Of a DNA stretch of 64,000 bases, positions 41,011 through 61,405 are shown one piece after another. The DNA is from Ecdyonurus torrentis. Its lineage: Eukaryota > Arthropoda > Insecta > Ephemeroptera > Heptageniidae. The notes beneath the pieces were generated by a model. The model had not been told where the DNA came from. It did not search any database and saw only the letters and a program-made list of their open reading frames with translations. The stretch's first letter is position 1; each line of letters begins with the position of its first letter. A program made the translations under genes and the position numbers. The DNA lies in assembly GCA_949318235.1 (NCBI GenBank), contig OX439127.1:35473156-35537155 (forward strand), given 5' to 3'.

Positions 41011-42195
41011 ACAAAAGACCTTGCTTGTTCAGTCTCCCAGTTATATAGTAATGTACAGAGAGGGTATATCATACCATACATGATTTGTTTTTTATTTATT
41101 TGTAAAAGTATACGTATAAATTATAGTCATATATAATAATATGTATATATTATTTTATTTATAATAATAATAACACGAGTATAATTATACTACATAAAAT
41201 TAATTTTTGTTGCATCCTTTTAAGATTTTATTTAGGTTTCTGCAATTTATTGGACAAAAATATATTTATTAATTTCATTAAATTATTGAAATAATTTGAA
41301 AAAACAAAATTATAATAATAAACCAAAAAAAAAAAAAAAAAAAAGGAATTTCTGGAACGGCAAATAATGAAATCGTAACCAAGTTTTATTTACAACTGTA
41401 CATTTTTGAAACAAATGAATAACCGTTTTATAATGGTTCCATTTTTTTTAATGTTACATTTTATTTTGCCTTTACAAAATTATTTTTTACAGCTGTTGTT
41501 TTTGCGTTATATATAGTTTTATTTAAAATTTTATTTAAACATGCATAATATGTAAGTTTTTTTTTATATACAGTGTGAACGTTATAGAGTTGTAAATGAT
41601 GAAAGTAATTTACGTAAATACTTTAGAAATGCGTCATGAAATTATTAAAAAAAATTATGATTAATGAGTATATATTTTTTAATTAACGTTGTGAAAAAAG
41701 TTATACTTTCTTATACTGTAAATAAGAAATATATAAGCTCTTTTTTCCAACCTACTGTTATATACGTACATAAATTGAAATAAATATTATACTAAAACAT
41801 ACATCCTAAATTAAATTTATTACAGTTAGTGGGTGGGATGTTAAAAAAAAAAAAAAAAAAAAGTAAGAAAGAAAGAAGAAGTGTTAATAGCATTATAAAA
41901 GTCAGTGCAAATTGTGATTTTGTATAGCATTTACTTAAAAGAAAAGCTTTGCAAAAAGGAGAGAGAAATAGCTGCACGGATTAAGTAGACCGTCGGAAAA
42001 TAGTCGGCATGCATATTTTAAGTAGACATAATTTTGACAAGCTGCGTGAGTGAAGTATTCCCTGTGTCCAAAATTCTAACCAGCTGTTGCACATAAATTG
42101 GTTGGCAAAGCATCAGCATAAAATTCGAAGTAAGTAGTAGTGAGCGAGAGAGCAAGTAATATAGCTTTAACTCACTCTCTGCTGCTACTGTACCT

Positions 42196-42196
<1 letters not shown>

Positions 42197-42237
<41 letters not shown>
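42197..42237. repeat. Poly-A tract of about 41 bases
   Basis: An uninterrupted A run follows the GC-richer patch at 42000-42190. It may be a retroposon tail, but no matching body or target duplication was recognised. Confidence 0.9.
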
Positions 42238-42239
<2 letters not shown>

Positions 42240-42355
42240 TTTCCTGCTTTTTATTCAATTTTTCTTCATATCTCTTTCTTAATGAATTCTTATTTCTTTA
42301 TATACTGTAGATAAAATTATTGAAATTTTACCCCGTCAAGTAGGTGTAAATTATA

Positions 42356-42465
42356 ATGCTGTTCGTAAACCCTGTTCTCTTGCACCAAAAAATGCGTACT
42401 CCATTTGAATAACCAACGGAGATCGTCATTTTTGGAGCAGAGAACAGGGTTTACGAACAGCATTT
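42356..42465. other. Strong near-perfect hairpin (about 110 bp inverted repeat)
   Basis: The outer arms contain the identical inverted block ATGCTGTTCGTAAACCCTG continuing through TTCTCT. After a one- to two-base bulge come GC, CCAAAAA and TGCG/GACG-type pairing, then CTCC against GGAG, leaving a loop of about 15 bases (ATTTGAATAACCAAC region). It could be a tiny foldback MITE or the precursor of a small RNA. No mature miRNA is claimed. Confidence 0.75.
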
Positions 42466-42594
42466 ATGAAAATCAAACGTAAGTCCTGAAATATATAAAA
42501 TTAAAAAAAAAAAAAAAAAGTATACTCTTATTATGGGGTCAGGGGTGTATTGTAAATTACTATACTCACAAAAAAACATAAATTTAGAGAGGAG

Positions 42595-42627
<33 letters not shown>

Positions 42628-43535
42628 CAGCTAATGATAGTTTATGAAATGAATAGATATGCATAAAATATCCTCTCTTTATTTTTCCTTTCGCCAATTG
42701 ATTTTAGCTGTGAGGTAATACTGATACTGATGATTTTTACTGATATGAAAGAATGCAATAATAAATCAATATTGTATGCAATACTGTATGATTTCATACA
42801 AATTTAGTCTGTAGTCTATTTTAATTTACGTTCATTTGACTGAACGTGAGATAAATTTGGAAGAAGAAAAAAAGCGATATATAGAGCGAGAGAGAATTAT
42901 TAAAAGTCAACAGATTCCAATTAGGTAAATTCACGTACAATATACGTCATCCAAATTCCAGAAGTATGTAAAAAAGCTAATGAACCACTTCAACTCTATA
43001 TTATATAAAAATATATTTTAAGAAATTAAAATGAATAAAGATGAAGCAGCGTCTGATGAGATCGCATGACCTCTTTTTTGTTATTATTTCCTCCCTCAAG
43101 CACAAATTAAATGAAACACTTTTTATAAAGTAATGTATACGTAATTAGCTTTAATGAAATGTATCCTTTAAGTTAAAGAATATATAATTCAATTTTATTT
43201 CTAATTTAACTTAACATTATTTTTCTCTTAAAAGTCACTCTATCATGTTTTTAATAAAAATATGTTATGAGCTATAGAAGAATAAATAGTTCACAATTTT
43301 CTTATATAATTTACGTTAGAGAGTGTAATGTAATAATTCCCTTGAGATTTTAAAATTATATGTTCTAGTTTCTCTATTCTATTATACGATATAATATATT
43401 TATCATTTTATTTCTCTCGCAAAATATATATATATATATTCTGGCCTGTTATACCGAATTTGTTGTTACTAAATCCATAGCTATAGATCTTTCAGCAGCA
43501 TGTCATATTAAAATTAAAAGTAGTGTGTGTGTTTA

Positions 43536-43671
43536 AGAGAGAGAGAGAGAGAGAGAGAAATAAAAAGTGTAGCATTTCCTGTCGTGTTACGTATAATAAG
43601 AGCTGATATTTTTGCTTTGATTTGAAATGCGGTAACAGCTTGGCTGCTTGGCTGAGCGGTATTTTTTGGTG

Positions 43672-43748
<77 letters not shown>

Positions 43749-43862
43749 GCTGTTTTCATCTGGAGCAAGAGCGCAGCAACTGCTGGAACTTGTAGACTAG
43801 CAAAGCCAGGGCAGACTGATGTTGGGTTACTAGTGGGTGGAACTATTTCTGCCCTACGGTCT

Positions 43863-43924
<62 letters not shown>
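43536..43924. repeat. Cluster of (GA)n, (TC)n and (GA)n tracts
   Basis: GA at 43536-43559, about 70 bp of TC at 43675-43745, and about 58 bp of GA at 43866-43924. The last two are complementary across a spacer of about 120 bp that is less AT-rich. The spacer has CTGCTGGAACTTGTAG and GGGTGGAACTATTTC but no recognisable gene. Confidence 0.9.
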
Positions 43925-45354
43925 TCCAGCACTTTCTCTCTCTAAAACCCCTAATATTTCTAGTAGACCATAACATCTCTAACACGTGAAGGCAATTGAG
44001 AACGATCTAGATTGATATTTTAATTGATTTAGACACTCCCTCATAAAGCTATATATAGTTTTTATCAAGAATTACAGATATTTTGTATATTTACGTTAAA
44101 AAAATATGACGAAACATTATGAAAATGTTTGTATATTGTATATCTCTTTTTTTTTTTTTTTTTTTTTCAATTAAAAAAAAAATTAAATGGACAAATAATT
44201 TAAAATTGAAAATTAAGTTATGGGCAGAAATAAATCAATAATATACGTTGTGGATTTTTTAATTTTATTTCTTTATTATTAATATTTTTAAAGTAAGGAT
44301 CAAAATCTGACAAACACTGTTTAAAACTTATCTGCTTCACAGCAATGATTTCAATATAGAAGAATGATGGTGCGATAGTGAAGAATGATCATATTATATT
44401 ATTATTTTGTGACATTCTAACAACAAAATAATGTATCGATTTATCTCATTTTCAATTTGTTCATAGCGTGGTGTAAACCTATTAATAATAAATTTAAATT
44501 ATATATTATTTCGTCTAGACATTGAATATAATATTATATTGATTTTTTTGTTTACATTTAAATAAGTTCTCATTTACATGTTCTATTATGAATACCTTTT
44601 TGTTAATGTAAATATTTTTCAACGCTTATTCTATTTTTACTTTCATTATTTTTAATTTTATTACTTTTCGTTTTATCTCGTTTGAAAGTTTTTAATATTA
44701 TTATTATGATTTATAAAATTGAGTTGTGCATATCATGTGTTATTTTGGTTGGAATGCTTCCATATTTTTAGATGGATGTGAGAGAAGAAAATCACGTTGA
44801 AAGAAATACTTGTTGGTGTTAATTTACACTCGACAAACTGTTCTGTTCTCATTTTGTTGGGAAAAAAATCTGTTTAGGTATTTAATTTTTTTATTCTTTT
44901 ACTAATATATATTATAAACGTATATACATAAAGAGTATAGAAAAGTTGTAAAGTACATAATATACATATTGATATAGCTATTTTATGGTACATAATTTGA
45001 TCGTCATGGTTTTTACTCACGTACATACACTTTTTTTTTATACTGTGTTACGTTTTATGAATATAATAACATGGTGGTATGTATGCGAGCACTCTAGGTT
45101 ATGCCTCATCATATATTAACTGCTTTGCCTCCCCTATTTACCTCTCTTTTGTCGTGTATATATATAGTGGAAAAGTCACTGCTATTCTACACAAAAATGT
45201 TAACAGTATAATAAGTCAAATCTTAAAAAAAGTTATAAGTAGACAAAATATGTATAATGAAATATATAGTGTATGAAGTTTTGGAAATAATAACTTTTAA
45301 ATTACTTTTTTTTTCTTCTTCTTCTACATTTTGATATATTACAGATGTGAATTT

Positions 45355-45357
45355 ATA

Positions 45358-45432
<75 letters not shown>
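45355..45432. repeat. (TA)n microsatellite
   Basis: About 75 bp of TA dinucleotides. Confidence 0.95.
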
Positions 45433-45436
<4 letters not shown>

Positions 45437-46732
45437 TAATGCAGAATATATAATATATAACTTTGTAACATTTTGATTAATCATTTAATTCAAATTTGTG
45501 TCAGGGGATCAAGACTTTATAAATATAGCCGTGGAGATGTTAGCTGACAAGACTCTTGCTCCTAAAACATAATAAAAAAAAAAAAAAAAAAAAATTTTAA
45601 AACGCAATCCCGTGCAAAAGCATAATATGATTGTCAGATTTTCATGTTCCAGAAAATCAAAGAAAACATTAACATGATCAATTGGAATTTTTCTATCATG
45701 ATCGATCATTATATTATGCCAGCTTGAGAAGTTTTAGCAACAAAATGTTAAACTTTTTAAATATAATTTTTCAATTGAAAATATTTAAAGATTTTCAGTT
45801 TCACAGGATTTTTGGTCACTTATTTCAGATTCGATACAATATTTTTTATCAAAATTAAAGTTTTATTTGATAAAAAACTTAACATGACCAGCAAGTAATA
45901 TATTTCCTAATTATTATTTGTAATTTTTACTCTTCTGTTCAAAATTTAATTGAAATAATAAATAATTGGAAAAAAATGGGCAAAATATTACTAAATTTTA
46001 TACTGTGCATGATAGAACATGAAATAAATAATCTGCGTGTTCAATATCATATTTTGTGTCATTTATTAAAAAATTGCATTTTGACCTATACTCAATGGTA
46101 TAGCTTGTAATTGTATGAATTTCATTATTTAATTTTTCTTATGGTTATTTATATATATATATAAATAATAATACAATGAAAAACCAAGCATGCAGAATTA
46201 CAGCACAATTTTCTGAGGAAGCGTTTTGTTTTCAACAAAAATATGTTTCAAATTTTAAAAACAACCCTAAGGGGTTGCTGTATGTATTTGAAAAGTAAAA
46301 TTTTAATTTGATAGCATAAGGCAATATAAGAAAAAGTATAAATTTAATTTTGAAATCTTAACAAGTTTTTTTTTTTTTTTTTTTTTCTTCTTCTTTTCTT
46401 CTCTTAAATAAATTGTAGTTGATATTTTGCCACATTAATAAGAAAATGTGAGTAAATTTAGCTGCATGTATGTATACATATACATACAGCTGTAGCTGTA
46501 GCTGTATGTTGTGTATACTGTGTCTATGGTTACTTTTAGTAAACAGCAGTAGTAAAAGTGTCGTAAAACATAAAATAGTTTGTAGAATTACGAACATTCA
46601 CTACAAGAAAATAACTTATAAAACCCAATTTAAAAAACAAATTCTGCAGTGTCTTATTTTATATGATATCTTTTTCTGTGACATGATATGAAATATCATT
46701 GCAGTTTAATTGAATTTACGTATAATACTATT

Positions 46733-46735
<3 letters not shown>

Positions 46736-46826
<91 letters not shown>
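46736..46826. repeat. (TA)n microsatellite
   Basis: About 90 bp of TA dinucleotides. Confidence 0.95.
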
Positions 46827-46829
<3 letters not shown>

Positions 46830-49139
46830 TATATATTTTAATTTTTTTTAATCTGCTTTAATTCTGTTACGCAATTAAAAGATGTAATTCACGAGTATAG
46901 TTCAATCCTACTACACATATCAGATATCAATTTTTTATTTTGAAAGGACTGTTTCAGTTTCTAATAATAAGATACAAGATTTTATTACGTCCTGTGTCTT
47001 TGCAAAGTAAAACAAGTCAAATAACACAAATACATCAACAAATTCAATACTATAGCATGTGGTTGTTACTTTTATCAATATACACTGATAATAAAAGGTT
47101 TAGAAAAATGTAGGCTAGTTATGCTTAACATTATTACTTGCAAGAAAATACTATTTAATACTGTACATAAATATACTATATATATATATATATTTATATA
47201 TAGTAATTGAGTAATTAGAAGTTTTTCTTTTAGCAGTGGTGCGTGCCTTATGTATCACGCTGTCATAATGTATTTTTATAAACAGCTCTTTTGACGTAAC
47301 ACTTTTAAACTATATTTCCAAGCTTAGTAAGTGTTGTTATTACTGTACATAAAAAATAGCTATTTTTGTCACTAACAACCTTTAAAAATGAGTAACAAAC
47401 TTGTCATGTATTTAACATTTTTTTTTTTTTTTTTTAAGTATTCTTTTCTCTGTTTTTATTCTTTCAAATATTAAAATTATGTTATATTAATATAAAAAAA
47501 ATAAGTAACTGAAGGAAATAACTTTAAAACTTTTCAACTTAACTTCCTAATTTAATAATTGCTTTTTACGTTGCTTTAAAACAAGGTTAAAAAATACATT
47601 TTGAGCAAAAATGACGTTGATAGAGGAAATTGGCAGTAAAATTGTATTCAAAGTTGTGTTCACTATCTGTTTTACTGGGATTTTGAAAGCCAAAGGCAAA
47701 AATTTATTATATAATAATATAATATTGATTATATACATATTTGTCATCATCGCCAAGCTTGGTTATTTATATTTTACATGACATATAACATAACAATAAA
47801 ATTCAAAATTTACACGTTTTAGTACGATGTATTGTCATGAACAATAATATAAATACACACACACACACTCGCAATATTACACACAATAAATCATTATCAT
47901 CTTTTTTTTTTTTTTTTTTTTTTCATTTTAAAAACCAATTATTATAAACAAGATTATTAAGAGAGATAATAGTCACTTATCTGTTCATTAAAATTTCCGC
48001 ATTTTCATTTCAAACTATTAAACATTTTAATTAATTAATTAATTGTAAATTTAATACATATTTACAGCAACCAGAAAACCTACATCTTAAAGTAAAACGA
48101 TTTAAATTATGGTTATTAATTTGTGTGAAAGAAGACACAATTTTTTAATTTCTAATAAATAAAGTGATTAGTTTTTTTTTTTTTTTTTTTTTTGTTAATG
48201 TGCTTGCCTTTCCCCTCCTTAGTGTTTATCTTGCAACTAAGCGATCTAATTACAAAATTATTCTGCACACATTTTAAAAATTTATACTGATACAATTTTG
48301 TATTCGATGTGAAAATTAATGCAATAGAGTCCGTAAGTAGGAGATTAGAATAAATTAATAATCATTGGTACTAGTTAATGATAATAATATAATACTAATT
48401 ATTCTATAGATACTATTATTATTATTATTATTATTTAGCAACTATACTTATTAATAAGCATAAATACTGTATATTTTCTGTCAATAGTTCATATCAGTTG
48501 TTTCAACCACCATTAAAACTTATCATAATGATCCTATTGTTATAACTGTCTAATAATTATTTTATATAAACTCGAATACCAAGAATATCATAGAGACCGT
48601 AGTGGGTTTTAGTAAACAGATTTTACAATATTTTTTTTTATGATATTAACTTACGTCAATTCATTTATCTTTATAATAACAAAGTATTATGTGTATACTG
48701 TATTGTGTGTATTGTGTGTGTGTGCGTGTGTGTAATGTGTAATGCTATAGTAAAATTAAAATTGAAATAATTAGATTATAATAAAATGACAATAGTATAG
48801 CTCGTTCTGCAAAGTCAGACTTCCGGCGCAACTTTTGTGTCGATATGTTCCTTTGTTATAACAGCGGATTATGACTTCGTTGCCTGTTTACTACGTTTAT
48901 ACATATGGTCGATAATTGTTATTTCTTCGTTTAGAACTTTGAACTTGATAAGAATGAAAGAAACTCCACACAAAAAAGTTCCATGCTCTTCATGTGACTC
49001 AATTTTTGTCAATTTTGTTAGCTCAAAAAACAAGATCAACCAATGAATGTGTCGTATTTTGTTGGTCAGCCAATCACTGTTGTTGAGATTCACTTTACTT
49101 TACAGAACAAGCTTATATATATTTTTTTTTAAACTGCCA

Positions 49140-49244
49140 GCACAGCCACGCCGCCATGTACCCATCCAAGTATTGCACTCGCACGACTTTGCTCAACTTC
49201 GGTGATCTTTCAGAAATATTTCAGACAATGCGATAAGGCTGTGC
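49140..49244 (-). rRNA. 5S rRNA-derived sequence (divergent copy or pseudogene)
   Basis: Read on the minus strand, this segment follows 5S rRNA from end to end. It begins GCACAGCC and closes with the exact complement GGCTGTGC, so the terminal stem is intact. The internal promoter region is recognisable as GATCACCGAAGTTGAGCAA (the usual form is GATC-x-C(C/G)GAA-x-(C/T)TAAGCA) and GTCGTGCG. The late box appears as TACTTGGATGGG. The length, about 105 nt, is below the usual near 120, with the loss on the 3' side after GATGGG. An A-rich run follows the 3' end, as in a retroposed copy or a 5S-headed SINE. It is probably a pseudogene, but the preserved stem leaves room for a diverged functional RNA. 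Confidence 0.75.
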
Positions 49245-50083
49245 TTCACTTACGCTGAGCTTTAAATATCTATAACATCAGAAAGTTTAAAAAAAAGGTA
49301 ACGATTCATTTTTTTTAAATTGAAGAAACAAAAACACAATGTTAATCATATGCAAATTGTAACCCTAATTATCTCTAGATTTCAATGGACACTTTTATGT
49401 TTTGATAACTGGAGCTTGTAGATCATCCCTTTTTTTTAACCCCTTTAAAAATTTAAAAAAATAGTTATCAATTGAATTTTGAGATCTTTCGATTTTTCCA
49501 GGTCTGAGGTTCATCCTTAAATTAATTTCTCAAGAATAATAGTATAGTGTAAAATAATATGAATTAAAATTCTAAAATATTATAGTATTATACGAACTTA
49601 TTCATTTTTGAGCTACAATCTAGATGGTGATGTATTATAACCGAAAAGGCACTCTGGGATCTCATGTAGAGAGAATACAACACTCTTGCACTATTTCATT
49701 AGATTAATATATAACAAAGCTGTATAACCAGATACAACGCCCATATATGAACTCAATTCCCACCCTATTCATTGCTGTATACTATATATAGTAGGGTATG
49801 CCACTAGGGACTGTAGATATTATATACATTATGAGTGATGACTTGTGGATTTAGAAATTACTATAATTATCAAATGATCAATTTTATGTAAACAAACTGT
49901 AAATAATTATTATTATAGTGTCAGTTTGACTAATGCTTGCTAACGCGAGTGCTGTCAACTCTTGGGTTTCTGAGAGTTAGTGGCCTGGTTTGCACAGATC
50001 TGTTACTGTTAGTCAAGCCTAGAAGAATTGCAAGTTTTTTTAACATATATTGTATTAATTGTACGCTAACATATTACTGCTTA
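49245..50083. other. AT-rich stretch downstream of the TRIC-like gene
   Basis: No exon was recognised. A 63-codon plus-strand frame at 49937 overlaps the presumed 3' flank of the minus-strand gene and shows no domain. Confidence 0.5.
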
Positions 50084-50089
50084 TTTATT
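50084..50089 (-). terminator. Possible polyadenylation signal of the TRIC-like gene
   Basis: An AATAAA hexamer on the minus strand lies about 65 nt past the stop. Such hexamers are common by chance in this composition. Confidence 0.35.
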
Positions 50090-50154
50090 TTTCAAATTTC
50101 TGACTTTGTATGGGTAAGAAGAAATTAAATTATTTACTCACAGTTATAAAATTT

Positions 50155-58434
<8,280 letters not shown>

Positions 58435-58560
58435 TATAATATATGTAAGCAAACTCTCAATTTTTTAGGCGACAATCAGTTTGGTTTTTGTGACAGTTGA
58501 TGTAATAGCTAGGATAAGAAAGATCCTATTGGCTAGGTGCTGAAATAAATTTAAATTTAA
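58435..58560 (-). promoter_or_regulatory. Presumed 5' UTR or promoter region of the TRIC-like gene
   Basis: Immediately upstream of the start codon on the minus strand. It holds an imperfect inverted pair, TAGCTAGGAT and ATCCTATTGGCTA, at about 58505-58535, and a CCAAT-like word. CTATTGGCTAGG here (58526-58537) recurs at 58216-58227 on the other side of exon 1. No TATA box could be assigned. Confidence 0.3.
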
Positions 58561-58769
58561 AAATTAACGGTCATAATTATAATATTGCTATTTTTTTAAA
58601 ATTTATTATACTTTTCAATCGTTTTTATGCATAGAACTATTGTAAATCAGTTATTCTTTATTTTTCAATACTATAGCATTGAACCATGAATCGTTCAATT
58701 TAGTTGCCGATTCTTCAACAGCTTTCTTGAATTTAAATTTTGATGCCTATAAAAAGGTGTTCTGATTGA

Positions 58770-58828
58770 TTGGCTCGTGCCACTCGTGCTGCTCGTGCAT
58801 GCTCGTGCTGCTCGTGCTGCTCGTGGAA
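58770..58828. repeat. Short GCTCGTGCT tandem repeat
   Basis: About five units of a GCTCGTG(C/A)(T/C)-like 9-mer. The frames reading HEQHEQHEH and its complement are artefacts of it. It lies just upstream of the SINE head. Confidence 0.8.
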
Positions 58829-58901
58829 CAAGTGGCGCTCATGCTCCAGCGTGAAGAGAAATATTACAGGTACTAATATGCTGTTCCTGAGTTGTAATAA
58901 C

Positions 58902-58975
58902 GCTGGCCGCCATGGTCCAGTGGTTTGCACGCTGGTTACCACTACAGAGTTTTGAGTTCGAGTCCTGGTCGGATT
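58902..58975 (+). mobile_element. tRNA-derived SINE head
   Basis: The A-box-like TGGTCCAGTGGTT (58912-58924) and B-box-like GAGTTCGAGTCC (58954-58965) are spaced as in a tRNA gene, and CATGGTCCAGTGG...GCACGCTGG is typical of tRNA-derived SINEs. Acceptor and T stems do not pair properly, so it is not a working tRNA. An AT-rich tail follows. Confidence 0.7.
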
Positions 58976-60940
58976 ACATTTAAATTTTTTCTTTTCTTTT
59001 TATTATACAGTACGAGTACGTATATTATTTTGTTTTCCTTTCACTATCTTCATTTATGATTTTTTTTAAAATTGTATTAGTTGTATTGAATTATTTATTT
59101 ATAATATGTTACTATGAGTATGCAAAAAAATATTATTTATTATTTATAATACCTACTCATGAAAAATATTAATTTTTTAGTCCTAATTAATATTCATTGT
59201 TGCTTATGTGGCTATAACTTATAGTTTAAAAACTAAATATATATAATATATTATATTTATTGAAACAATATTCACATTTTTAAATATATACATATTTTAT
59301 ATGTGATAATGACATTGATTATTTTAAGCATTTTGGTATTTTACCGATTGATGACACTAAAAAATTGTTATTTCTATAAGAGAATTTCTTTGGAAATAGT
59401 CATGGTGAAGGTGAACCAATATTGTTATTGTATAAAAAAACTGAATTACTTCAATACTTATTGTTTTTGTCCTTTTGTTATTTAATGTACAATTTACTAT
59501 TTTGAATTTTTTGAAATCAATTGAACCGATCGATAAGGCTATGCCTTGGTTGGAGTATACCTTGTAGGGAAAAGAAAAAAAAATGTTTTCATTAAACCTA
59601 TGTTCCAAGCACTTTCTTACTATATATTTTATAATGTCGTGTATAGGAAAGTAAATCTTCTTCTTTTTCTTGTTTTGTTAATGACATTTTGTTTTTCAAT
59701 AAAAACATAAGGAAGAGGGAAATTCATAATTTAGTATTTCAAAAATAAACATGCAATAATAAATGTAGTACAAATTTTGGGGGCCACGAGACACGATACA
59801 AATGTTTAATCTTGAATTTGTGGCATTTTACTCCCGCATAAGACATCATAACATCTAATTTGAACACCAGTTTTTCTCCTTTTTCTGTCGTTTTCGAGTT
59901 CATAATTATGTATCATGTCTAGTATGATACAATTAACAGATCAATTACTTTAAAACAGTAGGGGGTCAACTTTTAATTTTGAGAGCTATAAGCCTTCTTG
60001 CAACAAGCCTTAATTTATCTCGTATTTTGTGTGATGTAATCACCATGAAATTTTTGAATCAAAATTGCTTATTTTTTATAAGGTTTGAAATCAACAGAAA
60101 GGGTTTTAAAATGTCGTATGTTATTTTAAACTTTCAAAATGAAATAAATAAATGAAAATATAAATCTATATAAAATGTTACAAATTTTCATCATACTTCT
60201 TTTTCTTTTGCTATTATAACAACTTTTGATTTGAAAATCACGTTTCTCTATAATGAGGAAAACTTAAAAAAAAAAAATGAAAAAAAAAAAAAAAAAATGA
60301 AAAAAAGGATTTACTTTTATTTCATATTATATTCGTAACTAAGCCTCTTTGTCCGGAAAAATCGATAGATACAGTATAATATGCGAATTTGTAATTTTTG
60401 GGTTCAGTAAGTATTTTTAATAAATCTTTGAAAATCGAAAACTGACGTCACGGGCGTCAACTTATGCATGTGAGAGGGCATAGGAAAAAGTTGATACCCG
60501 TGAAGTCATTTCTTGACTTTAAGAAATAAATTAATGCACTTAAAAAATGGTTTTAAAAATCTTATATATTGTATGTGTCATTGTGTGCGTATATTTCTGT
60601 ATACACACAAGATTTTTTATAATACTCTTTAATTTAAACATAATTTGTTTGCTTTGTAATTGTTATAAAAAAGTATCTTCTGCAGGTTTCTTTATATCAA
60701 ATTTAACGAGTATAAATGCTTAAGATTTAAGTTATATGCGTGAAATTTATTATTACTATCAATTATCAGAATCAAAATTTCAGTTTTTTTTTTTTTTTTT
60801 TTTTTTTTTTGTTCCATGATTTGAAAAATGGTTGAGTATAATTTTAATTAGTTATTGTAAAGTGTTAAGCAGAAAGAGTGAATGAATAAATAGTTTGAAG
60901 CAAATATACATTTTGGTGACGGTGATAGTTTTTTAAAGTA
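58976..60940. other. AT-rich intergenic stretch, no gene recognised
   Basis: The stretch has short frames without domains (59303, 59357), poly-A/T runs including more than 25 T at about 60784-60810, and the imperfect inverted repeat at 60443-60508. Confidence 0.5.
60443..60508. other. Imperfect 21-bp inverted repeat (hairpin)
   Basis: TGACGTCACGGGCGTCAACT at the left pairs with the complement of TGACTTCACGGGTATCAACT at the right, around about 24 bases. It may be a minimal decayed MITE. Confidence 0.6.
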
Positions 60941-61280
60941 GTCTCCCCGTCGTCCCGTGTATGTCAGACATGAGCAATTTTTAGCTTCCAGGGCTTGTTT
61001 TTCTCCTCTATCCCTCCTCTTCTTCAAACCTCACCATCTCGCATCTTTGCAGCCACGATACGATACTCCTGCAAGTACGAAAGCAGCATCAGCTCCTCGT
61101 CTGTTGGTCACCACAAGTGTAAACGTGGGCGTAAGAAATCGTGAGAAAATCTTCTGTAAAATTAGATAGCATCAGTTACGTGTCAAGCTCACAACATTAA
61201 ACATTGTGTTAGTAATTTCCTTCTCGTTGGAGAGTGATAACTTTTGGTTTTAACGTTTAAATTAATTTATTAAAGCAAAT
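60930..61280 (+). promoter_or_regulatory. Probable promoter and 5' UTR of micropeptide 3
   Basis: This is markedly less AT-rich, with CCCCGTCGTCCCGTG, a CT-rich stretch and several CG pairs, and leads directly to the micropeptide start at 61281. A 70-codon frame here (60957-61169) ends upstream and looks like leader sequence. Confidence 0.4.
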
Positions 61281-61379
61281 ATGCCTGGAGTATCCGAAAC
61301 CACAAGCATTTTCTCTACCTATGTTGTTCTCATCATTTTGCTCCTTTTCTTATGGCTTCTTTACGCTGGTATTTTCTAA
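61281..61379 (+). CDS. Sarcolamban-like single-pass micropeptide 3
   Basis: A complete 32-residue ORF starts in a good AAAT-ATG context. A polar N-terminus, MPGVSETTSIFS, precedes one hydrophobic helix, TYVVLIILLLFLWLLYAGIF, and then TAA and TGA in tandem. A GTATGT donor-like word lies just after the stops, and an AATAAA at 61400-61405 could end the transcript. Length, single C-terminal helix, and an aromatic residue near each end of the helix match arthropod sarcolamban, the phospholamban-like inhibitor of the SERCA pump in muscle SR. Of the three related ORFs this is the best sarcolamban candidate, with the richest codon composition and a clear leader. No database search was possible. Confidence 0.72.
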   Translation: MPGVSETTSIFSTYVVLIILLLFLWLLYAGIF

Positions 61380-61399
61380 TGAGGTATGTTTTAGTAATT

Positions 61400-61405
61400 A
61401 ATAAA
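61400..61405 (+). terminator. Possible polyadenylation signal of micropeptide 3
   Basis: AATAAA about 20 nt past the stop codon. Confidence 0.35.

Larger units (their letters stand above)
42466..49139. other. AT-rich intergenic stretch, no gene recognised
   Basis: The block holds GA tracts at 42598-42628 and 43536-43559, the TC/GA cluster at 43675-43924, and (TA)n at 45355-45432 and 46736-46826, plus many poly-T runs. Short frames (45509, 46358, 47547, 48837) show no domains. Confidence 0.5.

Noticed and set aside
48837..49093. Overlapping ORFs on both strands
   Set aside because: Neither has a recognisable domain or splice context; mutual overlap suggests chance.
58902..58975. A tRNA gene
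   Set aside because: Promoter boxes are present, but the acceptor and T stems do not pair, so a tRNA-derived SINE is the better reading.
60957..61169. 70-codon ORF just upstream of micropeptide 3
   Set aside because: It is more likely 5' UTR: it stops before the micropeptide, is rich in Ala/Ser/Pro from CT-rich leader sequence, and has no domain.
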